Assembly: GCA_001302245.1 (NCBI GenBank)
Contig: LGYU01000014.1
Location: 209,690 to 273,689 of the forward strand
DNA: 64,000 bases
Reading direction: 5' to 3'
Source: Chitinophagaceae bacterium PMP191F
GTDB taxonomy: Bacteria; Bacteroidota; Bacteroidia; Chitinophagales; Chitinophagaceae
This document shows, one piece after another, positions 17,301 to 25,389 of this stretch (position 1 is the stretch's first letter; each line of letters opens with the position of its first letter). The translations under genes and the position numbers were made by a program. The notes beneath the pieces were generated by a model. It did not search any database and was not told the DNA's origin. It worked only from the letters and a program-made list of their open reading frames with translations.

Positions 17301-19693
17301 AGGCAACGACGGCCAGGTGTTGTTCCGTTCACGGCGCGTACTGCCAGCCAGTAACGGGTTTGTGTGTTCAATCCCTGCAGCAGGTAATTTGTACTGGTGG
17401 TATTGGCAATAACCTGCATGGTATCACCTTTCATCATCATAATATCGTACGATGTGGCACCGGTAACAGCACCCCAGCTTAGCTGTGCATAACCGGGGCA
17501 TGCGGCAGAAAGCGTAAGAGTGGGCACTCCCAGTATAGAGAAGGTGAAATCACTCTGGTCAGAATAGCTGGTGGTATTACGGGTAACGCGTACCAGCGCA
17601 TTGGAAGTAACAGTAGCAGGTACTGTCCATGTATAGGTGCGGCTGGTAGAAGGAACATTGTTGCTGATCACCGTCCAGCTTGCACCATTATCGGTTGAAT
17701 AATCAATGGTAAATGTATTGCTGTCACCGCCATAAGCGCTCCAGCGGATATATTCGGTTTCATTGGGCACCCAGGTTTCATTACCAAAAGGATATTCAAC
17801 GGTAACATTGGGGCTAATGATCTCATAGGTTACCACATACTCCTGCGGTCCAATGGGAACATTGGAGCCTTTGATAGTCACTGTATAATTGCCGGCAGGT
17901 GGTGTATTGATGATCACCTGCTCCACATTATTTTTTCCGTCAACTCCTTCTGTAGCTATGTTATTTACGGTAGCTGTAGATGCGTTCAGTATAAGCGGAT
18001 AATGTACTGTGCCGCCGGGCATGGTGACAGTAAGATCAAGATTATTGACCAGCGCATTGGCTGCGCCGGGCATGGCAGCAGGGTCATTCCAGTACAGCAT
18101 TACCTTTAACTGGTAGGTGCCGGCCGGCATACCGGTAATGGTATGGGTATTGGTGCCGCTGTTGTTCACGGTGTTAATGAAATAGCGATTGCCTTCCATG
18201 GCCTCTACTGCTTTGCGTGCATTGAGCATGCCAAAACCATAGGTAAAATCAGGACCGAGATTACCAAGATCATCGGCGCTGTTACAGGCCAGGGCTTTGA
18301 TCAATGCTCCTTTAGGATTGGCACCGGCGTTTAACTGCCGATAGCGCTCATACAAAAGTGCCAATGACCCTGTAACTGTTGGACTTGCCATACTGGTACC
18401 ATTGGATGCACCGTAAGTATTGTTAACATAGGTAGACATGATAGCCGTACCGCCTGCTACAATTTCCGGTTTGATCCTGCCATCTTTCACTGGTCCGCGA
18501 CCAGAGGTGTACCAGATATTATAATTATCAAGATTGTTGATATTACCAACTGTCAAAACATTTTTACCACTTTGAAAGCCTGACTTTACAGTAGAAAATG
18601 AATTGGGGTAAGGTGCGCAAGTAATATTGCCTTCGTTACCGGCAGCAAACACATGCAGTATATTAGGGTAAGTGTTCAGTTGTGCATCTGCATAATAGCT
18701 CAGAAAATCATATTCTCCCATACCGGCACATCCGCTGAGGCTGGATGTATACGAGTTATTGGTCAGGGCCATATTATAATCTGATATGTAGGTAGGTGTA
18801 TTTACCAGTATATCGCTGAAGTACTGGCTGATCAGGGTGCTTCGCGGGGCCATCCCTTTATACATAGGATTGATAATGCCACCGCCACCAACTGTGCCGG
18901 TAGTATGGGTACCATGTGCAGCCGGTGTTACGGGAGTGCGGTTGATTAAACGTGTGCTGTAATCAATATGGGTACTGGGGTCGCTGTTATCGCCCACACC
19001 TACTACTACATTTTTACCTTGCAGGTTCCTGGTTTGCGGAGCACTTAGTGCATGTATGCCATGCGCAGCCTGGTTGTTATAGTTCAGTGCCACATCCTTT
19101 AAAGCCTGTTCACCAATAAAACTTACAAAAGGCAGAGCAGCTATTTTGCGGATCACATCCGGGGTAGCATCTACAAAAATGATATTGGAGGGATGTATTT
19201 TGGTATTAGCGGGAGAGGCGCCTGCCTGCCTGATCGCCTTCATTACTTCTTCGCGTGAAACATTGCCAAAAAAGCTTACCCCGATTGTTTGCGACTGCAA
19301 TGCAGAAGCACGGGCAGCCAGTTGGGGAGAGAGCTTTGCCGATGAATCCATATTGTACACCCCGGCCACCTGGTATTGTTTCAGGTTGCTCAGTGGTATG
19401 TTAGCCGGTACTTCAGCCAGGAATGCATTTCCTGGTACATAATCATAAAGTTGTACGCCAGAAGCAGTAAGTTGTTTTTTAACTTCGGAAGAAGGCAATT
19501 CTCTGAACTGTAATAACAGGTAACGTTTGCCAGGCAAAGCGATACGGGCTTTTGCCGAAACAACAGTATCCTGTAAAATAAGATTGTCTGTACCTGTAAA
19601 TGTGCCGGACTTAAACTGGATAGCGGGAAGCTTTTGTGCAGTAGCATACAGAGAGAATATTGCAAAAGCAAACAGCAGGTAAATTTTGTTCAT
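14393..19693 (-). CDS. Very large secreted subtilisin-like (S8) protease with T9SS tail
   Basis: A 1766-residue protein; ATG at 19693 is preferred over the TTG two codons upstream. After the signal peptide comes a prodomain-like region, then an S8 catalytic domain with the triad Asp235 (GVGDNSDP), His260 (AAHGTHTTG) and Ser434 (NGTSMASP), plus FAAGNEGN, the oxyanion-hole region. Next are a proprotein-convertase-type beta domain, fibronectin III-like and CARDB-like repeats, and two jelly-roll modules starting with ESFETG and LEKFETSDG. The last 75 residues (LYPNPVSAP ... KKIEKLIVK) are a type A T9SS sorting domain, so it should pass through the T9SS encoded near 38-44 kb. Its likely job is extracellular protein breakdown or shedding. 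Its 3' end is 87 bases from the start of the LacI-type gene. Confidence 0.9.
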   Translation of the reverse strand: MNKIYLLFAFAIFSLYATAQKLPAIQFKSGTFTGTDNLILQDTVVSAKARIALPGKRYLLLQFRELPSSEVKKQLTASGVQLYDYVPGNAFLAEVPANIPLSNLKQYQVAGVYNMDSSAKLSPQLAARASALQSQTIGVSFFGNVSREEVMKAIRQAGASPANTKIHPSNIIFVDATPDVIRKIAALPFVSFIGEQALKDVALNYNNQAAHGIHALSAPQTRNLQGKNVVVGVGDNSDPSTHIDYSTRLINRTPVTPAAHGTHTTGTVGGGGIINPMYKGMAPRSTLISQYFSDILVNTPTYISDYNMALTNNSYTSSLSGCAGMGEYDFLSYYADAQLNTYPNILHVFAAGNEGNITCAPYPNSFSTVKSGFQSGKNVLTVGNINNLDNYNIWYTSGRGPVKDGRIKPEIVAGGTAIMSTYVNNTYGASNGTSMASPTVTGSLALLYERYRQLNAGANPKGALIKALACNSADDLGNLGPDFTYGFGMLNARKAVEAMEGNRYFINTVNNSGTNTHTITGMPAGTYQLKVMLYWNDPAAMPGAANALVNNLDLTVTMPGGTVHYPLILNASTATVNNIATEGVDGKNNVEQVIINTPPAGNYTVTIKGSNVPIGPQEYVVTYEIISPNVTVEYPFGNETWVPNETEYIRWSAYGGDSNTFTIDYSTDNGASWTVISNNVPSTSRTYTWTVPATVTSNALVRVTRNTTSYSDQSDFTFSILGVPTLTLSAACPGYAQLSWGAVTGATSYDIMMMKGDTMQVIANTTSTNYLLQGLNTQTRYWLAVRAVNGTTPGRRCLAQNIIPNSGTCAAGAFDHDLTLDSLYGPQNGRMFTSTQPGSQYIKVNIRNLGNVNSSGNFTVSYQVNGGSVVNETSSQVINNASSYLYTFSTAYNFSATGTYTIKTWVTYNNDTRHLNDTLVTVVKTLANDPLVLTPSYTESFETGIPQSYTSATMGLNGLDRCDFTVSGSNARLRTFVNGGFARSGNRSITLDQVSNSAVSTSDSLICTFNLSNYTSTDQLWFDFYYRNQGVDFVLPGNQVWIRGNDQAAWLPVFTLPANVADFGIYRAAPSINITEILSAAVPAQTISSSFQVKFGQQGFTSANSVIPDGNLDDGYTFDDIILTRSSNDVGIQSLAAPVTSGICQLSATEQISIVVKNYSTSTLDNVFASYRINNTTVTENIGSLTAGQIKTYTFTATANMAAFQSYTMRAWVQYSGDNYKNNDSLPEISFNTVPVISIFPYLEKFETSDGYWYTDGINTSWQWGKPQKTIINKAASGAKGWFTSLTGTYNNSELSYLYSPCFNLSSLAQPVFSFSHIFSMEDNCDCDQHWVEYSLDDINWIKLGSVGNGTNWYDYAAKQTWKLSDTKWHVSSIDVPVKPTKICFRIVMSSDPGTTYEGIGIDDIHVFDKAAVYSGADVTSGLTQTVKDNNWIHFNVGGNRVVSINPNGQDLGNTTVKVYFNTGTIRFSGNKQYYLDRNIVIQPTNAPTGNISVRFYFLNSEMNKLLNATGCATCTTPVDAYAAGITQYSNAPTEENGTLSDNMNGSYHFLLPRSDVSIIPYDNGYYAEYQVSNFSEFWINGGGTTQSQALPQVLDYFIAARQQNTALLQWKTLQETNTDRYIIEKGSDGTRFTAIGEVLAAGNSNNATDYRFTDKQLLPVNYYRLKMLDKDGKFVYSYVRKVNGDESDLVVSLYPNPVSAPAHVIITTSSNSYRLEVVDIQGRILKSLSVQGTRFFLPVYNLTAGTYLLNIYTEAGKKIEKLIVK

Positions 19694-20052
19694 CAGCAAT
19701 TTTTTTTATCCCTTCCTTGTACAATGGAGCATCAATTCAGAGAGGAGCACGTACTATAAAAATAAAAACGTTTTATATCAATCGTATATTATGTACAACT
19801 CTTCGCATAAATATTTCACTGACATAGAAAGGGTAACTGAATGAATTGGTTTTCAAAGTGATATTAGCGAGCTAAATATCAATAAATTTATTTATACGAC
19901 TGGTCGGAGAGGTAAGGCCAGATTCATTTTTGCATGTAAAACTAAAAATCCGGTACAGCTTTTTATGTATTGTCTCCGAAAAACCAACTGATGGGGGTAT
20001 AACCCGCAGGTAACAGGTCGTAATAACCGGCCCTGTTAAGTTTTGGAATGGA
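19694..20052. other. Non-coding gap between protease and response regulator
   Basis: This gap of 359 bases is AT-rich near the protease start. It holds a possible hairpin (TAACAGG 20011-20017 with CCTGTTA 20032-20038) just after the response-regulator stop codon, with no T-run, so its role as a terminator is uncertain. Nothing else was recognised. Confidence 0.4.
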
Positions 20053-20757
20053 TTATGCGCGTGATGCAACAGGTGGAGCGGGGGCTTCTTCTTTATTACG
20101 CAGGTTGACGGCAGTGGTAAAACCTACATTATACATCCGCAATTGCTCTACCAGTTCTACTACATTCGATATACGTAGTTTATCAAAGATCCTTTTTTTG
20201 TAAGTACTTACAGTAGATAGTTGCAGGTTTAACGTTTTGGCAATATCAGCCAGGCTGATGCCCTTTGCCATCAGTTGCATTACTTCTGCTTCCCGGTCTG
20301 AAAGGGTTAGCAAAGGATGCATCTCAATGGGTTTACCGGCAGTAAAATCATTCAGCAGGTGTTGCTGTACAGCATGACTGATATATTTCTTACCATCTAC
20401 CAATACCGTTCGGATAGCATTGCGGATTTCCTGTTCTGATGCATGTTTCATCAGAAAACCATCTGCACCGGCCTGCAGGTAATGCAGTGCAAACAACTGT
20501 TCGTCGTAAGAAGTAAACACAAGAATTTTAACAGAGGATTGGCGCACGCGGATGGCGTTGATCATTTGCAGATTATCACCGCCCGGAATATTAATGTCAA
20601 GTATCAGCAGGTCATACGACTTGTTTTCGAGATGCAGTAATGCCTGGTTAAATGTTTCTGCTTCCTGTACTTCTATATCGAATAAGATTTCGCGAAGGAG
20701 CAGGGTAACTCCGTAACGGATTATGGCGTGGTCATCGGCAACTAAAATGCTATTCAT
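20053..20757 (-). CDS. NarL/FixJ-type response regulator
   Basis: A 234-residue two-domain regulator. The start at 20757 (MNSILVADDHAII) gives a normal receiver N-terminus; a 22-residue in-frame extension upstream has no receiver features. The receiver domain has the acidic pocket VADDHA and the phospho-acceptor aspartate in LLILDINIPGG, then Thr/Ser and Lys positions (LVFTSYDE, FLMKHASE). The C-terminal LuxR-type helix-turn-helix is LSDREAEVMQLMAKGISLAD with STVSTYKKRIFDKLRI. No histidine kinase is adjacent, so it is an orphan. Its upstream region, shared with the cys operon, contains two adjacent palindromes at 20948-20981. Confidence 0.9.
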   Translation of the reverse strand: MNSILVADDHAIIRYGVTLLLREILFDIEVQEAETFNQALLHLENKSYDLLILDINIPGGDNLQMINAIRVRQSSVKILVFTSYDEQLFALHYLQAGADGFLMKHASEQEIRNAIRTVLVDGKKYISHAVQQHLLNDFTAGKPIEMHPLLTLSDREAEVMQLMAKGISLADIAKTLNLQLSTVSTYKKRIFDKLRISNVVELVEQLRMYNVGFTTAVNLRNKEEAPAPPVASRA

Positions 20758-20947
20758 GGGTATTGTTTCTAGGTAACAGGGTATAATAGGTTTCACAAAA
20801 ATTTCGGGGAGTGCACGCGGCATGGGCTTTTCTCGGGAATCTGTGCATCATTGAAAACAGGTGTAATATAGGGGTTTTCGCTTATATCGGAAATCCCGGG
20901 AGTAACAAAAAAATAATTTTCGTGTGCTGTGTATAAGCAGCAACGCA

Positions 20948-20981
20948 TGCAAACGATTGCAATCGATCGTAAATTTACGAT
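20948..20981. promoter_or_regulatory. Two adjacent palindromes upstream of the response regulator
   Basis: TGCAAACGATTGCA (20948-20961) has arms TGCAA/TTGCA around ACGA, the form of a LacI-family site with central CG. Four bases later ATCGTAAATTTACGAT (20966-20981) is a perfect 16-base palindrome. They lie about 190 bases upstream of the response-regulator start and about 490 upstream of cysH. Which factor binds is unknown. Confidence 0.5.
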
Positions 20982-21251
20982 GGACTCATGCAGGTGATGG
21001 GGACGTAGTATTGCTGGCAATTGATGGCCTTGAGTGAAAAAGTAGTGTACCGGTCAGGCTCCCGTGCTTCTGTAGCGTAAAATCAGGAACATTGCCTAAC
21101 GGTGTTCGCATGTGTTTTTCTTTGGCAAAAAAAACTGTAATGGCTGTTTGTGAATGCTGTTATTATTGTTGCTGCAGTATAGTGATCAGTGGCAGGTAGT
21201 CCTTATTTACACTCCTGGTAGCCCGTAATATAGGTTGCTAACAACCATTAG

Positions 21252-21268
21252 TCTACTGGTTTTGTAGA
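21252..21268. promoter_or_regulatory. Sulfur-type operator, site A (cysH upstream)
   Basis: TCTAC-TGGTTTT-GTAGA is an inverted repeat with a 7-base spacer. It shares arms and spacing with sites at 21306, 24497 and 30408. It lies about 30 bases upstream of the -7 box at 21298, over the likely -33 to -50 region. Confidence 0.65.
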
Positions 21269-21297
21269 AAAATTTTTCATAATCTGCGGTTAATGGC

Positions 21298-21305
21298 TAT
21301 ATTTG
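21298..21305 (+). promoter_or_regulatory. -7 box of the cys operon
   Basis: TATATTTG matches the Bacteroidota consensus TAnnTTTG exactly. It is flanked by operators A (upstream) and B (starting at the next base). No convincing -33 element was found. Confidence 0.6.
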
Positions 21306-21322
21306 CCTACAGTTTCAGTAGA
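21306..21322. promoter_or_regulatory. Sulfur-type operator, site B (cysH promoter)
   Basis: CCTAC-AGTTTCA-GTAGA, with a 7-base spacer, starts at the base after the -7 box and would cover the transcription start. A protein bound here would block initiation, which fits repression when sulfur is plentiful (inference). The centre-to-centre distance to site A is 54 bases. Confidence 0.7.
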
Positions 21323-21468
21323 CTATTTATACGATGCAATTTACTACTACGATAAAATTTCTCCGCATGTTGTGCTTTAACAAGTGTTGTTGTTGTTAAG
21401 CTGATCTTCTCTTTCCGCTTTGTTTGTTTTTACCTTTTTTTATCTGGTTCACAGAACAATAAAGTACA

Positions 21469-22185
21469 ATGAGCTCAACACTTGTTAATCATCTTGCAGA
21501 GTTAGCCTACCAGTCTGATAGACTAAATACAGGCGATTTCCTGGCCTTGCTCACGCGGCAGTTTGCAGGAAAAGTAACTTTTTCCACCAGCTTCAGTTAT
21601 GAAGATCAGGTGATCACTCATGAAATTGCCAGCAGGCAACTGCCTGTTACCATTTTTACGCTGGATACCGGTCGCCTGTTTCCCGAAACCTACTCTGTGT
21701 GGAATAATACCCGCGAAAAATACAATACTCACGTTCAGGCATACTACCCCGATTATCGCCTGCTGGAAGAGTTTATTTCAGAAAAGGGGCCCAGTGCGTT
21801 TTATGAGTCTGTAGAGAACAGGAAGCAGTGCTGCTATATTCGCAAGGTCGAACCACTAAAACGTGCGCTGCAGGGATACTCTATCTGGATAACCGGTTTG
21901 CGCGCCGAACATTCACCCGATAGAAAATCGCTTGCCCAGCTTGAGTGGGATGAAAGTAATCAACTGATCAAATATCACCCGCTGCTGCACTGGACAAACG
22001 ATGATGTAAAGCAGTATATCAACAAACACAATGTGCCCTATAATATCCTGCACGATCGTGGTTTTGTAAGTATCGGCTGTGCACCCTGTACCAGGGCTGT
22101 AAAGCCGGGGGAAGATTTTCGTGCAGGACGCTGGTGGTGGGAAGATGCAGCCAAAAAAGAATGCGGGCTGCATGTGCATAGTTAA
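21469..22185 (+). CDS. cysH: Adenylylsulfate (APS) reductase, CysH family
   Basis: A 238-residue cytoplasmic enzyme that reduces activated sulfate to sulfite with thioredoxin. The family core is visible (FSTSFSYEDQVI, TLDTGRLFPET, WITGLRAEHSPDR), as is the C-terminal catalytic cysteine Cys232 in KKECGLH. Four further cysteines, Cys121-Cys122 (KQCCYIRKVEPL) and Cys204 and Cys207 (IGCAPCTR), form the 4Fe-4S site that marks the APS-using type rather than the E. coli PAPS type. This fits the lack of an APS kinase domain or gene in the operon. It is the first gene of the sulfate operon, under operators A and B, with cysD 27 bases downstream. Confidence 0.95.
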   Translation: MSSTLVNHLAELAYQSDRLNTGDFLALLTRQFAGKVTFSTSFSYEDQVITHEIASRQLPVTIFTLDTGRLFPETYSVWNNTREKYNTHVQAYYPDYRLLEEFISEKGPSAFYESVENRKQCCYIRKVEPLKRALQGYSIWITGLRAEHSPDRKSLAQLEWDESNQLIKYHPLLHWTNDDVKQYINKHNVPYNILHDRGFVSIGCAPCTRAVKPGEDFRAGRWWWEDAAKKECGLHVHS

Positions 22186-22212
22186 CACATTACAAAATTT
22201 CAAATTGTTTTT

Positions 22213-23121
22213 ATGAGTGCGTACAGGCTGGATTACCTGGATCAGTTAGAGTCGGAAGCCATTCACATTTTGCGTGAAGTGGCCGGGCAGTTTGAGCGCC
22301 CCGCTTTATTGTTTTCAGGAGGAAAGGATTCCATTACATTGGTGCACCTGGCATTAAAGGCATTTCGTCCCGGAAAATTTCCTTTTCCGCTGGTACATAT
22401 TGATACCGGGCACAATTTTTCCGAAGCATTGGATTTTCGTGACAGCCTGGTGGAAGCGCTGGGAGAAAAACTGATTGTGCGTAAGGTAGAAGATACTATC
22501 CGTGCTAAAAACCTTACAGAACCCAAAGGTAAATTTGCAAGCCGCAATGCTTTGCAGACATTTACTTTGCTGGATACCATTGAAGAATTTCAGTTTGATG
22601 CCTGCATAGGGGGGGCACGCAGGGATGAAGAAAAAGCACGTGCTAAAGAACGTATCTTCTCTGTACGGGATGAGTTTGGACAATGGGATCCCAAACTACA
22701 GCGTCCGGAGTTGTGGAATATTTACAATGGCCGTATCAGCAAGGGAGAAAACGTGCGGGCATTTCCTATCAGCAACTGGACAGAGCTGGATGTATGGAAT
22801 TACATCCGTCGTGAAAATATCGCTCTGCCATCTATTTATTTTTCACACAACAGACAGGTGATCGATCACGAAGGACAATTGGTGGCAGTATCTGATTTTA
22901 TCCGCCTGGATGATACCGATACCGTGCAGACCCGTAAAGTGCGTTACCGAACGGTGGGCGATATGACCTGTACGGCTGCAGTAGAATCGGATGCTGTTAA
23001 TATAGATGATATTATCCGGGAGATCACAGCGGCCAAAACCAGCGAACGTGGCGAAACACGTATTGACGATAAAGTGTCTGAAGCTGCGATGGAAGACAGG
23101 AAGAAGAATGGATATTTCTGA
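22213..23121 (+). CDS. cysD: Sulfate adenylyltransferase subunit 2
   Basis: A 302-residue ATP pyrophosphatase-fold subunit that makes APS from ATP and sulfate, driven by the CysN GTPase. The PP-loop is LLFSGGKDSITLVHLALKAF; further family motifs are HIDTGHNF, CIGGARRDEEKARAKERIFS and the C-terminal YRTVGDMTCTAAVES. The length is typical. It is followed after 74 bases by cysN on the same strand. Confidence 0.95.
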   Translation: MSAYRLDYLDQLESEAIHILREVAGQFERPALLFSGGKDSITLVHLALKAFRPGKFPFPLVHIDTGHNFSEALDFRDSLVEALGEKLIVRKVEDTIRAKNLTEPKGKFASRNALQTFTLLDTIEEFQFDACIGGARRDEEKARAKERIFSVRDEFGQWDPKLQRPELWNIYNGRISKGENVRAFPISNWTELDVWNYIRRENIALPSIYFSHNRQVIDHEGQLVAVSDFIRLDDTDTVQTRKVRYRTVGDMTCTAAVESDAVNIDDIIREITAAKTSERGETRIDDKVSEAAMEDRKKNGYF

Positions 23122-23195
23122 ATTGCCGATTTTGCGATTGTGGGATTTATAAAATCACTCAATCCTGCATCTCAAAATCAAAAAAATAACTAACA

Positions 23196-24437
23196 ATGGA
23201 TTTACTACGTTTCATAACTGCCGGTAGTGTAGATGATGGGAAAAGCACCCTGATCGGACGTTTGCTGTATGACAGCAAGAGTATTATGATCGATCAACTG
23301 GAAGCTATTGAAAAACAGAGCAGGAGTAAGGATGAAGGCGTAATAGACCTGGCATTGCTGACAGACGGTTTGCGGGCCGAGCGGGAACAGGGTATTACCA
23401 TTGATGTGGCATACAAATATTTCTCAACGCCCAAACGCAAATTCATCATTGCCGATGCACCGGGACATATTCAGTATACCCGAAACATGGTGACAGGTGC
23501 TTCTAATGCAGACCTGGCAATCATCCTGGTAGACGCAAGGAACGGTGTAGTGGAACAAACACGTCGCCATTCTATTATCGCATCGTTGCTGAATATTCCA
23601 CACATTGTAGTAGCCATCAATAAAATGGACCTGGTAGACTATTCAGAGAATGTATACAATAATATTGTGATCGACTACGCGGAAGTGGCACGTACACTGG
23701 AACTGAATAACGTGACCTATATTCCTATCAGTGCGTTGAACGGTGATAACATCGTTGTAAAATCAGAGCGTCTGAACTGGTATGAAGGCCCCGCATTGCT
23801 CAACTTCCTGGAAGAAGTACAGGTGCAACAGGCTGTAAATCTTACCGAAGCGCGTTTGCCGGTACAATATGTCATCAGGCCACAGACAGATGATCTGCAT
23901 GATTATCGTGGGTATGCGGGTAAGATCATCAGTGGTATTTACAAAAAAGGAGATGCCGTAACCATACAGCCTGCCGGTATTACCAGCCGAATTAAGGCTA
24001 TTGAAACAGGTGGCCGTGAAGTGGAAGAGGCATTTGCACCGCAAAGTGTGGTGTTGCACCTGGAAGATGATATAGATATCAGCAGGGGGGATGTGATTGT
24101 AAAAGCGGAAAATCCGCTGCAGGTATCACAGGAACTGGAAGTATTGTTGTGCTGGATGGATAACAAGCCTTTGCAGGCAGGCAACAAATACCTGTTGCAG
24201 ATCAATAGCCGTGTAGTGAAAAGTGTGGTAAAAGATATTGAATACAGACTGGATGTAAATACGCTGCAACGCGAGGCGTTGCCTTCGGGTGCCGTTTTGA
24301 ATGATGTGGTAAAAGCAACCATTAAAACCGCTTCTGCTATTCCGTATGATGCTTACAAAACGTTGCGGGCAAACGGGGGAGCCATCCTGATTGATGAGAC
24401 CAGTCATGTAACGGTCGGTGCGTGTATGATCCAGTAA
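23196..24437 (+). CDS. cysN: Sulfate adenylyltransferase subunit 1 (GTPase)
   Basis: A 413-residue translation-factor-type GTPase that couples GTP hydrolysis to APS synthesis by CysD. The G motifs are GSVDDGKSTLIG (P-loop), REQGITIDVAYKYF (switch I), DAPGHIQYTRNMVTGAS (G3) and NKMDLVDYSE (G4), followed by EF-Tu-like beta domains. It ends without the CysC kinase domain that some bacteria fuse here, in keeping with direct reduction of APS by the upstream CysH. The next gene is 91 bases away and has its own operator. Confidence 0.95.
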   Translation: MDLLRFITAGSVDDGKSTLIGRLLYDSKSIMIDQLEAIEKQSRSKDEGVIDLALLTDGLRAEREQGITIDVAYKYFSTPKRKFIIADAPGHIQYTRNMVTGASNADLAIILVDARNGVVEQTRRHSIIASLLNIPHIVVAINKMDLVDYSENVYNNIVIDYAEVARTLELNNVTYIPISALNGDNIVVKSERLNWYEGPALLNFLEEVQVQQAVNLTEARLPVQYVIRPQTDDLHDYRGYAGKIISGIYKKGDAVTIQPAGITSRIKAIETGGREVEEAFAPQSVVLHLEDDIDISRGDVIVKAENPLQVSQELEVLLCWMDNKPLQAGNKYLLQINSRVVKSVVKDIEYRLDVNTLQREALPSGAVLNDVVKATIKTASAIPYDAYKTLRANGGAILIDETSHVTVGACMIQ

Positions 24438-24483
24438 GCGAAGATCAATACTTAATGTCCGGACAGGAACAGAAGGCATTTTT

Positions 24484-24491
24484 TATACTTG
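24484..24491 (+). promoter_or_regulatory. Possible internal -7 box before the SUMT gene
   Basis: TATACTTG is one base from TAnnTTTG and lies 5 bases upstream of operator C, close to the arrangement at the cysH promoter. It would allow the siroheme and sulfite-reductase part of the operon to be transcribed separately. Confidence 0.4.
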
Positions 24492-24496
24492 TTTAT

Positions 24497-24513
24497 CCTA
24501 CTAAAAAAGTAGA
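24497..24513. promoter_or_regulatory. Sulfur-type operator, site C (SUMT gene)
   Basis: CCTAC-TAAAAAA-GTAGA has the same arms and 7-base spacing as sites A, B and D. It lies in the 91-base gap between cysN and the uroporphyrinogen methyltransferase gene, 15 bases before its start codon. Confidence 0.7.
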
Positions 24514-24528
24514 CAATTAGATAGAAAT

Positions 24529-25389
24529 ATGAGCACAAAAAATCACCCAGCAGGGAAAGTGATACTGGCCGGCGCAGGCCCGGGTGACCCGGACCTGCTT
24601 ACAATCAAGGCAGCACGCAGCCTGCAGCAGGCTGATGTTGTGCTTACAGACCGGTTGGTGAGTGAGGACATCCTGAAACAATATGTACGCGCCAATGCTA
24701 TTGTAGAGTATGTTGGCAAACAATGCCGCAGGGGAGCCTCCACACCGCAGCAATATATTAACAACCTGATGGTTGAATATGCATTGCAGGGAAAACAGGT
24801 AGTGCGGTTGAAAGGCGGTGATGTATCTGTTTTTTCAAACATCCTGGATGAACTGCAGGTGCTGGCCCGGCACCATATTCCTTATGAGATCATTCCCGGT
24901 GTTACTGCTGCATTAGGCGCAGCAGCATATGCTGGTATTCCCTTAACAGCACGTGATCATTCAACTGCAGTGCGGTTGCTGACATTCTATAAATCGGGTG
25001 TGGTAACAGAAGATTACTGGAAAGAGCTGGCCGCTACAAACGATACACTTGTATTCTATATGTCGTCTGAAACACTGGACGATGTGGTTGCCAATCTTGT
25101 TAAGAACAATATTCCGGCAGACAGGTTGCTGGGAGTGGTAGAGCAGGCTACCACACCATTGCAACGGGTACATACCTGCAACCTGTATACATATGAACAG
25201 GAACTGAAAGGAAAAATATTTGTTTCTCCTTCCCTGGTGATCATTGGAAAAGTAGTGTCATTGCATGCACAATTCGGCTGGTTGGCAAACAGCAACAGCA
25301 GTGAACATTATTTTAAACCTGTGGAGGGATTATTTGCCACACTCAACGATAATGTAGAAAAAGTAACCAAACATGCTAGCAGAGCCTAA
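24529..25389 (+). CDS. cobA: Uroporphyrinogen-III C-methyltransferase (SUMT)
   Basis: A 286-residue SAM-dependent enzyme that makes precorrin-2, the first step to siroheme, the cofactor of the sulfite reductase encoded downstream. Signatures are GAGPGDPDLLTIKAARSLQQ (SAM loop), DRLVSEDIL, VVRLKGGDVSVFSNILDEL and IPGVTAALGAAAYAGIPLTAR. About 40 extra residues at the C-terminus (after VIIGKVVSLHAQFGW) lack known motifs. Its 3' end overlaps the start of cysJ by 17 bases, implying translational coupling. The symbol cobA is used here in the siroheme sense. Confidence 0.93.
   Translation: MSTKNHPAGKVILAGAGPGDPDLLTIKAARSLQQADVVLTDRLVSEDILKQYVRANAIVEYVGKQCRRGASTPQQYINNLMVEYALQGKQVVRLKGGDVSVFSNILDELQVLARHHIPYEIIPGVTAALGAAAYAGIPLTARDHSTAVRLLTFYKSGVVTEDYWKELAATNDTLVFYMSSETLDDVVANLVKNNIPADRLLGVVEQATTPLQRVHTCNLYTYEQELKGKIFVSPSLVIIGKVVSLHAQFGWLANSNSSEHYFKPVEGLFATLNDNVEKVTKHASRA

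Larger units (their letters stand above)
20758..21468. other. Divergent control region between response regulator and cysH
   Basis: The 711 non-coding bases hold palindromes at 20948-20961 and 20966-20981, two sulfur-type operators at 21252-21268 and 21306-21322, and a -7 box at 21298-21305. The cysH leader from there would be about 155 bases. The stretch from 20990 to 21240 shows nothing recognisable. Confidence 0.6.
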
